A DNA stretch of 37,158 nucleotides, taken from NCBI RefSeq assembly GCF_001570965.1, contig NZ_BCSR01000030.1, positions 1 to 37,158 of the forward strand. Direction: 5' to 3'. A model generated the notes under the pieces. That model was not told the DNA's origin and made no database searches. It saw nothing but the letters and a program-made list of their open reading frames with translations. The DNA is from Janibacter corallicola NBRC 107790. Its GTDB lineage: Bacteria > Actinomycetota > Actinomycetes > Actinomycetales > Dermatophilaceae. Positions 25,092 through 32,050 of this stretch are shown piece by piece. A program made the position numbers and the translations under genes. Position 1 is the stretch's first letter. Each line of letters begins with the position of its first letter.

Positions 25092-25340
25092 TCAGGCGCC
25101 GCCGTCCGCACCACCGTCACCAGCGCCGCCATCGGCGCCACCGTCACCAGCGCCGCCGTCCGCACCACCGTCACCAGCGCCGCCATCGGCGCCACCGTCA
25201 CCAGCGCCGCCATCGGCGCCACCGTCACCGGCACCGCCATCGGCGCCACCGTCCGCGCCACCGTCACCCGCGCCCGTGGGCACGCCGCCGATCGCGCTCT
25301 CCTCGGGGATGTCCGGAGGATCGTTCGGAATCTGCGTCAT
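25092..25340 (-). CDS. Precursor-like peptide with Gly/Ala/Asp 9-residue repeats
   Basis: An 82-residue protein. Residues 1-22 (MTQIPNDPPDIPEESAIGGVPT) look like a leader or recognition segment. Residues 23-82 contain only Gly, Ala and Asp: a short degenerate part and then five copies of GGAGDGGAD, giving 13 Asp in 60 residues. There is no Cys, Ser, Thr, His or Lys in that part, so Asp is the only reactive side chain. A perfect AAGGAG (25347-25352) six bases before the ATG shows it is a real, well-translated gene. It abuts the JmjC oxygenase gene. I infer a hydroxylated repeat peptide (RiPP-like) or an acidic metal-binding peptide; no known family was recognised. Confidence 0.8.
   Translation of the reverse strand: MTQIPNDPPDIPEESAIGGVPTGAGDGGADGGADGGAGDGGADGGAGDGGADGGAGDGGADGGAGDGGADGGAGDGGADGGA
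25095..25274 (-). repeat. 27-bp in-frame tandem repeat
   Basis: At least five full 27-base units and degenerate flanking ones code the Gly/Ala/Asp repeats. Two unit versions occur, one with GTCCGCACCA and one with ATCGGCGCCA at the same position (plus strand). They run in the order A, B, A, B, B and then a degenerate B-like unit. Near-identity at DNA level points to recent duplication and possible copy-number variation. Confidence 0.9.
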
Positions 25341-25476
25341 GAGCCACTCCTTGCCTCGGGCCGCGGTGCTCTGCGACCACGGCGTACTCCCTTCCTACCG
25401 AAGCAGCGTGCTGAGCGAAAGACCCTGCTCGCCGTCGACCCGCACGCTGCGACATTTGGATTGCGGGGCAACGGGT

Positions 25477-25482
25477 TAGTGT
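25477..25482 (+). promoter_or_regulatory. -10 box of a leaderless promoter
   Basis: TAGTGT lies six bases before the ATG at 25489. A TTTGGA at 25455-25460 is a possible -35 box at 16 bases spacing. Confidence 0.45.
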
Positions 25483-25488
25483 CGACTC

Positions 25489-26751
25489 ATGGCACATTCA
25501 ACTGACGAGCGCGACATCGACATCGTGCTCGTGGGCAGCACCGGCTTCGTCGGCCGTCTCGTCGCCGGGCACCTGCGTGACCACGCACCCGAGAGCCTGC
25601 GCATCGCCGTCGCCGGCCGTTCCCGGGCGAAGCTGGACCAGATCGCCGCCGAGCTCGGTGGGGCGGCCGCATCGTGGCCGCGGCTGCTCGTCGACGTCGA
25701 GGACCCCGCGGCCTGCGCCGACCTGGCCACGCGCAGCCGGGTCGTCGTGACGACGGTCGGCCCCTACGCGCTCCACGGACGCGAGCTGGTGAAGGCCTGT
25801 GCCGTCGCCGGGACCCACTACGCCGACCTCACCGGCGAGGTGCTCTTCGTCCGGGACAGCGCCGACGCCTTCCACGAGGTCGCCCAGCGGACCGGCGCGC
25901 GCATCGTCCACTCCTGCGGCTTCGACTCCATCCCCTCCGACCTGGGGGTCTTCGAGACCGCACGCCGGGCCCACGAGGACGGCTCCGGCGAGCTGACCCG
26001 CACCCAGCTCTTCGTGCGGCAGCTCAAGGGCGGCCTCTCCGGCGGCACCATCGCCTCGATGCGCCAGCAGGCCGTCGCGGCCAAGGGCTCGCTCGAGGAC
26101 AAGCGGGCCATCAACGACCCCTACGGGCTGAGCCCGAACCGCAGCCTGGAGCCCACCCGCGAGGAGCAGTCGGTCAGCAAGGACTCGCGCGGGGGCTCCC
26201 GACTGCCGGTGCGCCGTGGTGAGGACGGGCACTGGCTCGGCCCCTTCCTCATGGCCTCCTACAACACCCGCGTGGTGCGCCGCACGAATGCACTGCTCGG
26301 TCACTCCTACGGCCGCGGTTTCCGGTACTCCGAGGTCTCGGACTACGGCACCGACCGCAGGGCAGCGGTCCGGGCGGCGAGCACGACCGCGGGGCTGCTC
26401 GCGGTGGCCGGCGGGATGTCCACCGCACCGACCCGAGCGGTCCTGGACCGGCTGCTGCCGAAGCCGGGCAGCGGGCCCAGCGCCGAGGCCCGGGCGAAGG
26501 GCCGCTTCCGCATGGAGGTCCTCGCCGAGACGACGAGCGGGGCCCGCTACTCGACGACGGTCGCCGCCACGGCCGATCCCGGGTACAACGGCACCGCGAT
26601 CATGCTCGGCCAGTCCGCCCTGAGCCTGGCCACCGACGACCTCAGTGCCGAAGGGGGCGTGCTGACCCCCGCCGTCGCGATGGACGGCTTCCTCGCCGAA
26701 CGGCTGCGGGCGCAGGGCTTCACGATCGAGACGACCCGCCTCGAGGACTGA
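25489..26751 (+). CDS. Saccharopine dehydrogenase-like / trans-acting enoyl reductase family protein
   Basis: A 420-residue NAD(P)-binding protein. The Rossmann motif is VLVGSTGFVGRLVAGHL at about residues 13-29, and HSCGFDSIPSDLGVF near 143-157 is a hallmark of this group. The family includes the trans-acting enoyl reductases of mycobacterial lipid synthesis and many uncharacterised oxidoreductases named after saccharopine dehydrogenase. No polyketide synthase is nearby, so a lipid-related role is a guess. The start is supported by a TAGTGT box six bases before the ATG. It stands alone, divergent from the repeat-peptide operon and convergent with the GNAT gene. Confidence 0.85.
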   Translation: MAHSTDERDIDIVLVGSTGFVGRLVAGHLRDHAPESLRIAVAGRSRAKLDQIAAELGGAAASWPRLLVDVEDPAACADLATRSRVVVTTVGPYALHGRELVKACAVAGTHYADLTGEVLFVRDSADAFHEVAQRTGARIVHSCGFDSIPSDLGVFETARRAHEDGSGELTRTQLFVRQLKGGLSGGTIASMRQQAVAAKGSLEDKRAINDPYGLSPNRSLEPTREEQSVSKDSRGGSRLPVRRGEDGHWLGPFLMASYNTRVVRRTNALLGHSYGRGFRYSEVSDYGTDRRAAVRAASTTAGLLAVAGGMSTAPTRAVLDRLLPKPGSGPSAEARAKGRFRMEVLAETTSGARYSTTVAATADPGYNGTAIMLGQSALSLATDDLSAEGGVLTPAVAMDGFLAERLRAQGFTIETTRLED

Positions 26752-26760
26752 GCGTCCCGG

Positions 26761-27852
26761 TCAGGCGGGGTCATCCCCCTTCGCCCGGGGGATCGGGTCG
26801 GTGGTGTCGTCGGCCTGGACGTCGCGGTGCCAGGACTCGGTGCGGTAGCGGGTGACCCACCCCATCGAGGTGTAGATCCCGTCCGCACCGGTCGGGCTGT
26901 CCGCGTCGACCTCGAGGGCGACCCTGTTCCGACCGCGGCGGGCGGTGTCGGCGACGACCGCGTGCAGCAGCGACTTCGCCACGCCCCGACCGCGCGCCAG
27001 CCGGTGGACCCCGATGTAGTCGATGTAGGTGCCCTGCTGTCCCTGGTCGTCCGGGGGCAGCACGGCGGCGACGACGGCACCCCCGGGGACCCACTGCTCG
27101 TCCTCGGTGATCTCGGCGATCCACCAGTGGTTCCACCGGTGCCCCGGGTCCTCCCGCAGCCGGGCGAGGAACTCCGGGAAGGACTCGCGGTAGGAGTTGA
27201 AGTGATCGACGAAGGACTCCTCGATCATCCGGTGCACAGTCTGCAGGTCGGCGGCGATCGGGGTGCCGTCGTCGCGGCGGGCGACCTGCCGCACGCGCAC
27301 GCCGTCCCGGGTCTCGAGCAGGTCCGCGTCGCCCTCCCGGGTGTCACGCTCCATCTGCAGCCAGGTGCGCGCCAGGTGGTAGCCGGCACTGGTGAGCATG
27401 GTCCGCATCCGGTCGTCGAGCTCGTGGACCGAGACGTCCAGTCGGGTGCCACCGAGCCCCCGGCCACGGGAGATGCGAAGGGCGTTCGCCTCCGCCCAGG
27501 CGAGGGCCGAGGAGGCGAGCGCCTCCTCGGTGTCCCCCGGCAGCTCCGGGTCGGAGGCCATGTCGACGTTCGTGCGGCCCGCGGCGCGGTCGTGCGCCCG
27601 GGCCCACATCCGGATGCGGCCCTGCGGATCGACGAGGACCACCTCGCGGCGGGTCCACGAGCCCTCGCCGACCGCCTCGCCGGCGATGACGTCGGGGTCG
27701 ACCGCGCCGGAGCCGGTCACGGCCCGCTTCTCCTTGGTGACGAGCGCGACGAGCTCGTCGACGTCGCTCTCGTCCGGCACTCGGGAGGTCCAGCCCTCCG
27801 GCAGGTCCTCGGGGACCAGCGGGAGGATGCCCTCCCCGTCTGCCGCGCTCAC
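26761..27852 (-). CDS. Double-GNAT acetyltransferase
   Basis: A 363-residue protein with two tandem GNAT folds, an arrangement also seen in mycothiol synthase and in many actinobacterial GNATs. The C-terminal domain is the intact one: DYIGVHRLARGRGVAKSLLHAVV carries the acetyl-CoA pyrophosphate-binding RGRGVA loop, and IYTSMGWVTRYRTESWHR closes the fold. The N-terminal half lacks a clear R/QxxGxG/A loop and is probably structural. Substrate unknown. The GTG at 27852 overlaps the stop of the crotonase gene by four bases (GTGA), so the two are translationally coupled. Confidence 0.82.
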   Translation of the reverse strand: MSAADGEGILPLVPEDLPEGWTSRVPDESDVDELVALVTKEKRAVTGSGAVDPDVIAGEAVGEGSWTRREVVLVDPQGRIRMWARAHDRAAGRTNVDMASDPELPGDTEEALASSALAWAEANALRISRGRGLGGTRLDVSVHELDDRMRTMLTSAGYHLARTWLQMERDTREGDADLLETRDGVRVRQVARRDDGTPIAADLQTVHRMIEESFVDHFNSYRESFPEFLARLREDPGHRWNHWWIAEITEDEQWVPGGAVVAAVLPPDDQGQQGTYIDYIGVHRLARGRGVAKSLLHAVVADTARRGRNRVALEVDADSPTGADGIYTSMGWVTRYRTESWHRDVQADDTTDPIPRAKGDDPA

Positions 27853-28658
27853 GGCACCAGCCGTCGCGAACGCTCTCGGTACTCCGGTGATCGCCTCGCC
27901 GCATTGGCCTCCCGGGCACGACGCGCGTTCTCCCCGAACAGCAGCGGCACCTGTTCGACCCGCTCCCTGGCGAAGGTCCGCCACGGGCCACGGCGCCAGG
28001 TGCCGTCGAAGAGGCGCTTGGCCGCGGCCACGGCGTCGGGCGAGCGCTGCGCGATCTCCTCGGACAGCGACGCGGCGGCGGTCAGCGGGTCCTCGGCCAC
28101 GTCGGTGACCAGGCCGAGTCGCTGCGCCTCGGTCCCGGAGATCTTCGCGGCCGTCATCGTCAGCTTCTTCGCGACGTCGATCCCGACGAGCTCGGAGAGG
28201 GTGTGCACGCCGGTCATGTCCGGGATGATCCCCCAGCGCCCCTCCAGCACGGACCAGGTCGACTCGGGGTGGGCGATCCGCACATCGGCGGCGAGCGCGA
28301 TCTGCAGGCCGCCTCCCAGGCAGTGCCCGTCGACCGCGGCGATGACCGGGACCGGCAGCCGGCGCAGCCCCCAGCAGGCCTCCTGGAAGCCATTCGTTCC
28401 GCGCCACGGTCGCGGCACGAAGTGGGAGACGATGCGACTCGGCCGCTTCATCGCCGTCCCGAAGTCCAGCCCGGCGCAGAAGGAGTCGCCCTCACCGGAG
28501 AGGATCACGCTGCGCAGACCGCGCTCCGAGCGCAGCCGCCGCGCCGCCTCGGCGAGATCGTCGAGCATCTCGAGCGTGAGGGCGTTCAGCTTCTCGGGAC
28601 GGGCGAGCCGCAGGTGGGCGACCCCGCCCTCGATGGTCGTCGTGACGTTGCGGGTCAT
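27849..28658 (-). CDS. Crotonase / enoyl-CoA hydratase-isomerase family protein
   Basis: A 269-residue crotonase. The oxyanion-hole segments are GDSFCAGLDF near residues 57-66 and DGHCLGGGLQIALAADVRIA near 111-130. The active-site region reads LEGRWGIIPDMTG, with Asp in the second acidic position, more like dienoyl-CoA isomerases than classical hydratases, whose pair is Glu/Glu. The exact reaction is therefore open. The ATG at 28658 follows TAGGGT by seven bases. It is the first gene of a two-gene operon with the GNAT enzyme. Confidence 0.83.
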   Translation of the reverse strand: MTRNVTTTIEGGVAHLRLARPEKLNALTLEMLDDLAEAARRLRSERGLRSVILSGEGDSFCAGLDFGTAMKRPSRIVSHFVPRPWRGTNGFQEACWGLRRLPVPVIAAVDGHCLGGGLQIALAADVRIAHPESTWSVLEGRWGIIPDMTGVHTLSELVGIDVAKKLTMTAAKISGTEAQRLGLVTDVAEDPLTAAASLSEEIAQRSPDAVAAAKRLFDGTWRRGPWRTFARERVEQVPLLFGENARRAREANAARRSPEYRERSRRLVP

Positions 28659-28665
28659 GGGCCCC

Positions 28666-28671
28666 ACCCTA
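28666..28671 (-). promoter_or_regulatory. -10 box of a leaderless promoter
   Basis: TAGGGT on the minus strand is followed by seven bases and the crotonase ATG. No convincing -35 box was found. Confidence 0.4.
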
Positions 28672-28692
28672 AGTCCGGGAGGACATGACGAA

Positions 28693-28720
28693 GGGCGGGA
28701 CCACTCCCCTGGTCCCGCCC
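28693..28720. terminator. Perfect 11-bp hairpin, probable terminator
   Basis: GGGCGGGACCA and its exact complement flank a six-base CTCCCC loop (plus strand). Read on the minus strand it is followed by TTCGTC and lies between the SRPBCC gene and the crotonase promoter, so it could end the SRPBCC transcript. It could also be the first hairpin of the neighbouring C-loop RNA. Confidence 0.55.
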
Positions 28721-28721
28721 T

Positions 28722-28786
28722 CCGCGGGTCCGTGACCCCCTGCAATCACGGACGCCGATCGGCTGATACCCCCCTGATAACTGCCG
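28722..28786 (+). ncRNA. Candidate C-rich-loop small RNA (6C-like)
   Basis: Two hairpins in tandem have almost the same C-rich loop. The first (28728-28753) has perfect 8-base arms GTCCGTGA/TCACGGAC and a loop starting CCCCCTG. The second (28760-28786) has 9-base arms with two mismatches and a loop with six C followed by TG. The actinobacterial 6C RNA is defined by two hairpins with C-runs in their loops, so this is a reasonable match, though the first loop has only five C. A weak promoter TTGCGG-16-TAAGTC (28648-28675) points into it on the plus strand. No terminator is visible downstream. It sits in a 199-base gap with no coding frame. Confidence 0.45.
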
Positions 28787-28857
28787 ACATCCATGAACCT
28801 ATGAGCCGTGCGTCACAAGGGCATGGGGAGAAATACCCAAACCCTCGCGCGAAGTGC

Positions 28858-29331
28858 TCAGCGGCCCTCGACGACGGCCTTCAGTCGGCCCAGCGTCACG
28901 TCCATGCCGCGGGCCATCTCCTTGTCGAAGTCCTCGACCCCGCCGAGGACCCGGCGCTGCAGGAAGACCGACACATCGCTCGTGCCGTTCGGCGCCTCGC
29001 GGCGGTGCACCACCCGGGTCCCGGTCTCGGTCGGGGCCAGCTCGTAGGACCAGATCGCGCCGTTGTCCTTGATCCGGAAGGCGAAGTCCGAGAAGGGCTC
29101 GAAGCGCACGACCTTCGAGCGGGTGGGCCACACGAGCGGGCCGCGCCGGTTGATGTTGACCGCGCGGGTGCCTCTCCCCACCGGGGCGTTCCCCCGGATG
29201 TGGGTGCGTACCACCTGGTCGCTCAGCCCGCCGAGTGCACGCAGATCGGTCACGACCGCCCACACCGCCTCGGGCGGGGCGGCGATGTCGATCTCGGTCT
29301 CGAGCAGCGGTGCGTTCGCGGTGTCCGTCAT
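28858..29331 (-). CDS. SRPBCC-family (START/polyketide cyclase-like) protein
   Basis: A 157-residue protein with the SRPBCC lipid-binding fold. LETEIDIAAPPEAVWAVVTDL opens the fold, a curved-sheet region with VVRFEPFSDFAFRI follows, and the C-terminal helix is GVEDFDKEMARGMDVTLGRLKAVVEG. The ligand is unknown. A related but different SRPBCC protein occurs at 33816-34361. The ATG at 29331 is preceded by TAGAGT at seven bases, so it probably has its own leaderless promoter even though the MMPL gene ends only 10 bases upstream on the same strand. Confidence 0.82.
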   Translation of the reverse strand: MTDTANAPLLETEIDIAAPPEAVWAVVTDLRALGGLSDQVVRTHIRGNAPVGRGTRAVNINRRGPLVWPTRSKVVRFEPFSDFAFRIKDNGAIWSYELAPTETGTRVVHRREAPNGTSDVSVFLQRRVLGGVEDFDKEMARGMDVTLGRLKAVVEGR

Positions 29332-29338
29332 GGCGGCG

Positions 29339-29344
29339 ACTCTA
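29339..29344 (-). promoter_or_regulatory. -10 box of a leaderless promoter
   Basis: TAGAGT on the minus strand is followed by seven bases and the ATG of the SRPBCC gene. It overlaps the stop codon of the MMPL gene. Confidence 0.4.
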
Positions 29345-31933
29345 GGCCCCGGAGGACGCCGACGACGCCGTACCGTGCGGATCATCACCCTCGGCCGGAG
29401 CCTCGGCCCGCTCCTCGTCCACGGCGGCCGCCCGCCGCTCGGTCAGCTTGGTCCCCTCGACGTCCAGGTTCGGCAGGATCCGGTCCAGCCACCGCGGCAT
29501 CCACCAGGCGGCCTCGCCGAGGAGGTGCATCAGCGCCGGCGTCAGGGTCATCCGGATGACGAGGGCGTCCACCGCCACACCGACGGCCATGCCGAAGCCG
29601 ATCGAGCGGATCATCGTCAGGTCCGCGAAGATGAACCCGGCGAAGACCGCGGTCATGATCAGCGCGGCGGCGAGGACGACCTTGGCACCGTGGGTGAAGC
29701 CGGTGCGCACCGCCTCTCGCGCGGCGGCGCCGTGGGCGTGGGCCTCACGCATCCCGGAGACGAGGAACATCTGGTAGTCCATCGCCAGGCCGAAGAGGAC
29801 GCCGATGAGCATGATCGGCATGAAGCTCAGGACGGGCCCGGGGGTGTCCACACCGAAGACCGAGGAGAGCCAGCCCCACTGGTAGACCGCGACGGTCGCG
29901 CCGAAGGACGCGGCGACGGACAGCAGGAAGCCCGCCGTGGCCACGACCGGCACGAGGAGGCTGCGGAAGACGATCATCAGCAGCACGAGCGAGAGCCCGA
30001 TGACGATGGCCAGGTAGAGCGGGAGGGTCGCCGAGAGCTCCTCGGAGACCTCGATGTTGGCCACCGTCTGACCCGTGATGCCGATGTCGGACTTGGTCTC
30101 CGAGCCGATGGCTGCCGTCGAGGCGCTCAGCGCCCGGACGGTCTCCACGGTCTCGGCGTCGGCCGGGCCTCCCTTCGGCACCACCTGGAAGGCGAGGGTC
30201 TCCTTGTCCTTGGACACGCCGAAGGGGATCACGGCCTCGACCCCCTCGACCGCATGGAGGCGCTGGGCGACGTCGGCCTGCTTGCGCAGCACCGCACCGT
30301 CCTTGGACGCCGGCTGGTCCAGCTCCGCCACGGCGATGATCGGACCGTTGGTCCCGGCACCGAAGTGCTCCGCCGCCTGGACGTAGGCCGTGTGCGCGGT
30401 CGTGCCCGCCGGCTCGCTGGAGCCGTCCGGCAGCCCGAGGCGAAGGGAGAGCGCCGGCACCGCGATGACCGCGCAGAGGAGCACGCAGCCGAGCGCCACG
30501 AGCTTCGGGTGCCGGGTGACGGCGTCGACGTAGCCGCCGCCGTGGACGTCGGAGTCCTCGTCCGGGTGATCGCCCTCGCGCAGGACACCGGGCTCGGTGA
30601 AGCCGGCCCGGCGCCAGGCACGGCGGGAGAGTGCGCGGTTGCCGACGAAGTGCAGCAGCGCCGGCGTGAGGGTGAGGGCCACGAGAACTGCGACGGCCAC
30701 GGTGCCCGCCGCGACCAGACCCATCTGGCCCAGCAGCGGCACGGGCGCCACGACGAGCGCGATGAGCGAGATCGCGACGGTCGTGCCGGCGACGACGACC
30801 GCGCTGCCCGCCGTCCCGACGGCGAGCGCGACCGACTCGTGCAGCGAGCGCCCGGCGAGCAGCTCGTTGCGGTGCCGGTTGACGATGAAGAGCGCGTAGT
30901 CGATGCCGACCGCCAGGCCGAGCATGAGGGCCAGGGCCGGCGTCATCGAGTGCATCGTGAAGAAGTGCGTCAGGGTCATCGCCCCACCGAGGCCCACTCC
31001 GACGCCGAGCAGCGCGCCGGCGATCGGCAGGCCCGCGGCGACGATGGTCCCGAGGGCGATGAGCAGGACGATCGCCGCGACGATCAGGCCGATGACCTCG
31101 CCGGGGCCGACGAGCGTGTTCTCCTGCGTGATGTCGACGCTGTACTCGGCGGTGACCCCCGCGTCCTCCAGCTGCTCACCGATCTTCGGGATGGACTCCT
31201 TGACCTCGGGGTCGACCGACTGGGTGTTGCGGTCGAACTGGACCTGCGCGAGGGCGTACCCGTCGGAGATGAACGTGGTGTCGCCGGAGGCCCGCTGCAC
31301 GGCGCGGCCCGCCTCGTACTGGCGCCTGCTGTCGGCGAGCTCCCGCTTGCCCTTGCGGTACTCCTTCTTGGCCTCGGGCAGCTTCTCCTTGCCCTGGCTC
31401 ACCTGCTCCTTGATCTTCGCCAGCCGCGGATTGTCCGGGTCCTCCTTCTCGAGGAGCCTGACCCACGCCTTGCCGGTCTCGAGGTCCCCCTGGCTCTTGG
31501 AGATCTTGTCCGAGGCCCGCCGGAGCTTCTTGTCGCCCCTCTTCAGCTGGCCGGAGGCCTTGTCCAGCTTCTCGTCCGCGCGATCCAGGCTGCGCTGGCT
31601 CTCGAAGGGGCTGACGACGCCCTTGACCTGGTCCTGCTTCTTCCACTTCGCGAAGACCTCCCGGATGGCCTTGCGCTGCTCCGGGGTGAACTTCTCCTTG
31701 TCGGTGTGCAGGATGACGGTGCCAAAGCCCCCCGAGGCCTCGGGCACCTCGTCCCCCAAGCGGTCCAGCACCTTCTCGAAGTCACTGCCCGGGATGCTGA
31801 TCTCGTTGCTGAGTGGCTCCCCCAGCGTCGCGGTACCCGTCCCCACACCGACGAGGACGACGAGCCAGAGCGCCAGCACGCTCCAGGCGTGCGTGGCGCA
31901 CCAGCGTCCGAGACGGTAGAGGAACGAGGCCAT
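29342..31933 (-). CDS. MMPL/RND-family exporter
   Basis: An 863-residue RND-type transporter of the MMPL family. After the first helix (VLALWLVVLVGVGTGTATL) comes a large extracytoplasmic domain whose residues ~105-210 are Lys/Glu/Arg-rich and predicted to form a coiled coil. Two blocks of helices follow; GLAVGIDYALFIVNRHR and GLAMDYQMFLVSGMREA are the paired proton-relay motifs with Asp and Tyr. The Glu/Ala/Asp-rich C-terminal tail is cytoplasmic. Relatives export lipids or confer drug tolerance. GGAAGG before the ATG is the ribosome-binding site. It diverges from an MFS exporter with a shared palindromic promoter region. Confidence 0.9.
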   Translation of the reverse strand: MASFLYRLGRWCATHAWSVLALWLVVLVGVGTGTATLGEPLSNEISIPGSDFEKVLDRLGDEVPEASGGFGTVILHTDKEKFTPEQRKAIREVFAKWKKQDQVKGVVSPFESQRSLDRADEKLDKASGQLKRGDKKLRRASDKISKSQGDLETGKAWVRLLEKEDPDNPRLAKIKEQVSQGKEKLPEAKKEYRKGKRELADSRRQYEAGRAVQRASGDTTFISDGYALAQVQFDRNTQSVDPEVKESIPKIGEQLEDAGVTAEYSVDITQENTLVGPGEVIGLIVAAIVLLIALGTIVAAGLPIAGALLGVGVGLGGAMTLTHFFTMHSMTPALALMLGLAVGIDYALFIVNRHRNELLAGRSLHESVALAVGTAGSAVVVAGTTVAISLIALVVAPVPLLGQMGLVAAGTVAVAVLVALTLTPALLHFVGNRALSRRAWRRAGFTEPGVLREGDHPDEDSDVHGGGYVDAVTRHPKLVALGCVLLCAVIAVPALSLRLGLPDGSSEPAGTTAHTAYVQAAEHFGAGTNGPIIAVAELDQPASKDGAVLRKQADVAQRLHAVEGVEAVIPFGVSKDKETLAFQVVPKGGPADAETVETVRALSASTAAIGSETKSDIGITGQTVANIEVSEELSATLPLYLAIVIGLSLVLLMIVFRSLLVPVVATAGFLLSVAASFGATVAVYQWGWLSSVFGVDTPGPVLSFMPIMLIGVLFGLAMDYQMFLVSGMREAHAHGAAAREAVRTGFTHGAKVVLAAALIMTAVFAGFIFADLTMIRSIGFGMAVGVAVDALVIRMTLTPALMHLLGEAAWWMPRWLDRILPNLDVEGTKLTERRAAAVDEERAEAPAEGDDPHGTASSASSGA

Positions 31934-31975
31934 GGGTGGGTGCCTTCCGGGGGTTGCAGCTGAGGAGACAGAGGT

Positions 31976-31993
31976 GTTCTACTTTCGTAGAAT
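31976..31993. promoter_or_regulatory. Divergent overlapping promoters with palindromic operator
   Basis: TTCTAC-TTTC-GTAGAA (31977-31992) is a perfect 6-base inverted repeat. Its right arm contains TAGAAT (plus strand, 31988-31993), with GAGACA 17 bases upstream, reading toward the MFS gene. Its left arm contains TAGAAC (minus strand, 31976-31981), with TTGGAC or CTTGGA 15-16 bases upstream, reading toward the MMPL gene. One repressor dimer, of TetR type by its size, could silence both exporters. No regulator gene lies in the window. Confidence 0.6.
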
Positions 31994-32050
31994 CGTGTCC
32001 AAGATACGGCCATTGGGTACATCGGTCAACCGTGGGGGAGGATAAGGTGC

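Noticed and set aside
25095-25274. CRISPR array
   Set aside because: The repeats are directly contiguous with no unique spacers, they are in frame with a gene that has a good ribosome-binding site, and no cas gene is present.
25353-25470. Promoter for the repeat-peptide operon (TTTCGC-17-TAGGAA, minus strand)
   Set aside because: The match is weak and the AAGGAG ribosome-binding site gives no help in placing the transcript start, so it was left out.
22947-31963. Long plus-strand open frames across 22947-25505, 26827-29559 and 29063-31963
   Set aside because: They cross several intergenic gaps and regulatory sites of well-supported minus-strand genes and show no recognisable protein features.
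32043-32048. TAAGGT as -10 box for a leaderless MFS transcript
   Set aside because: It would start transcription after the GTG at 32051, and a strong ribosome-binding site precedes that GTG, so the upstream TAGAAT promoter is preferred.
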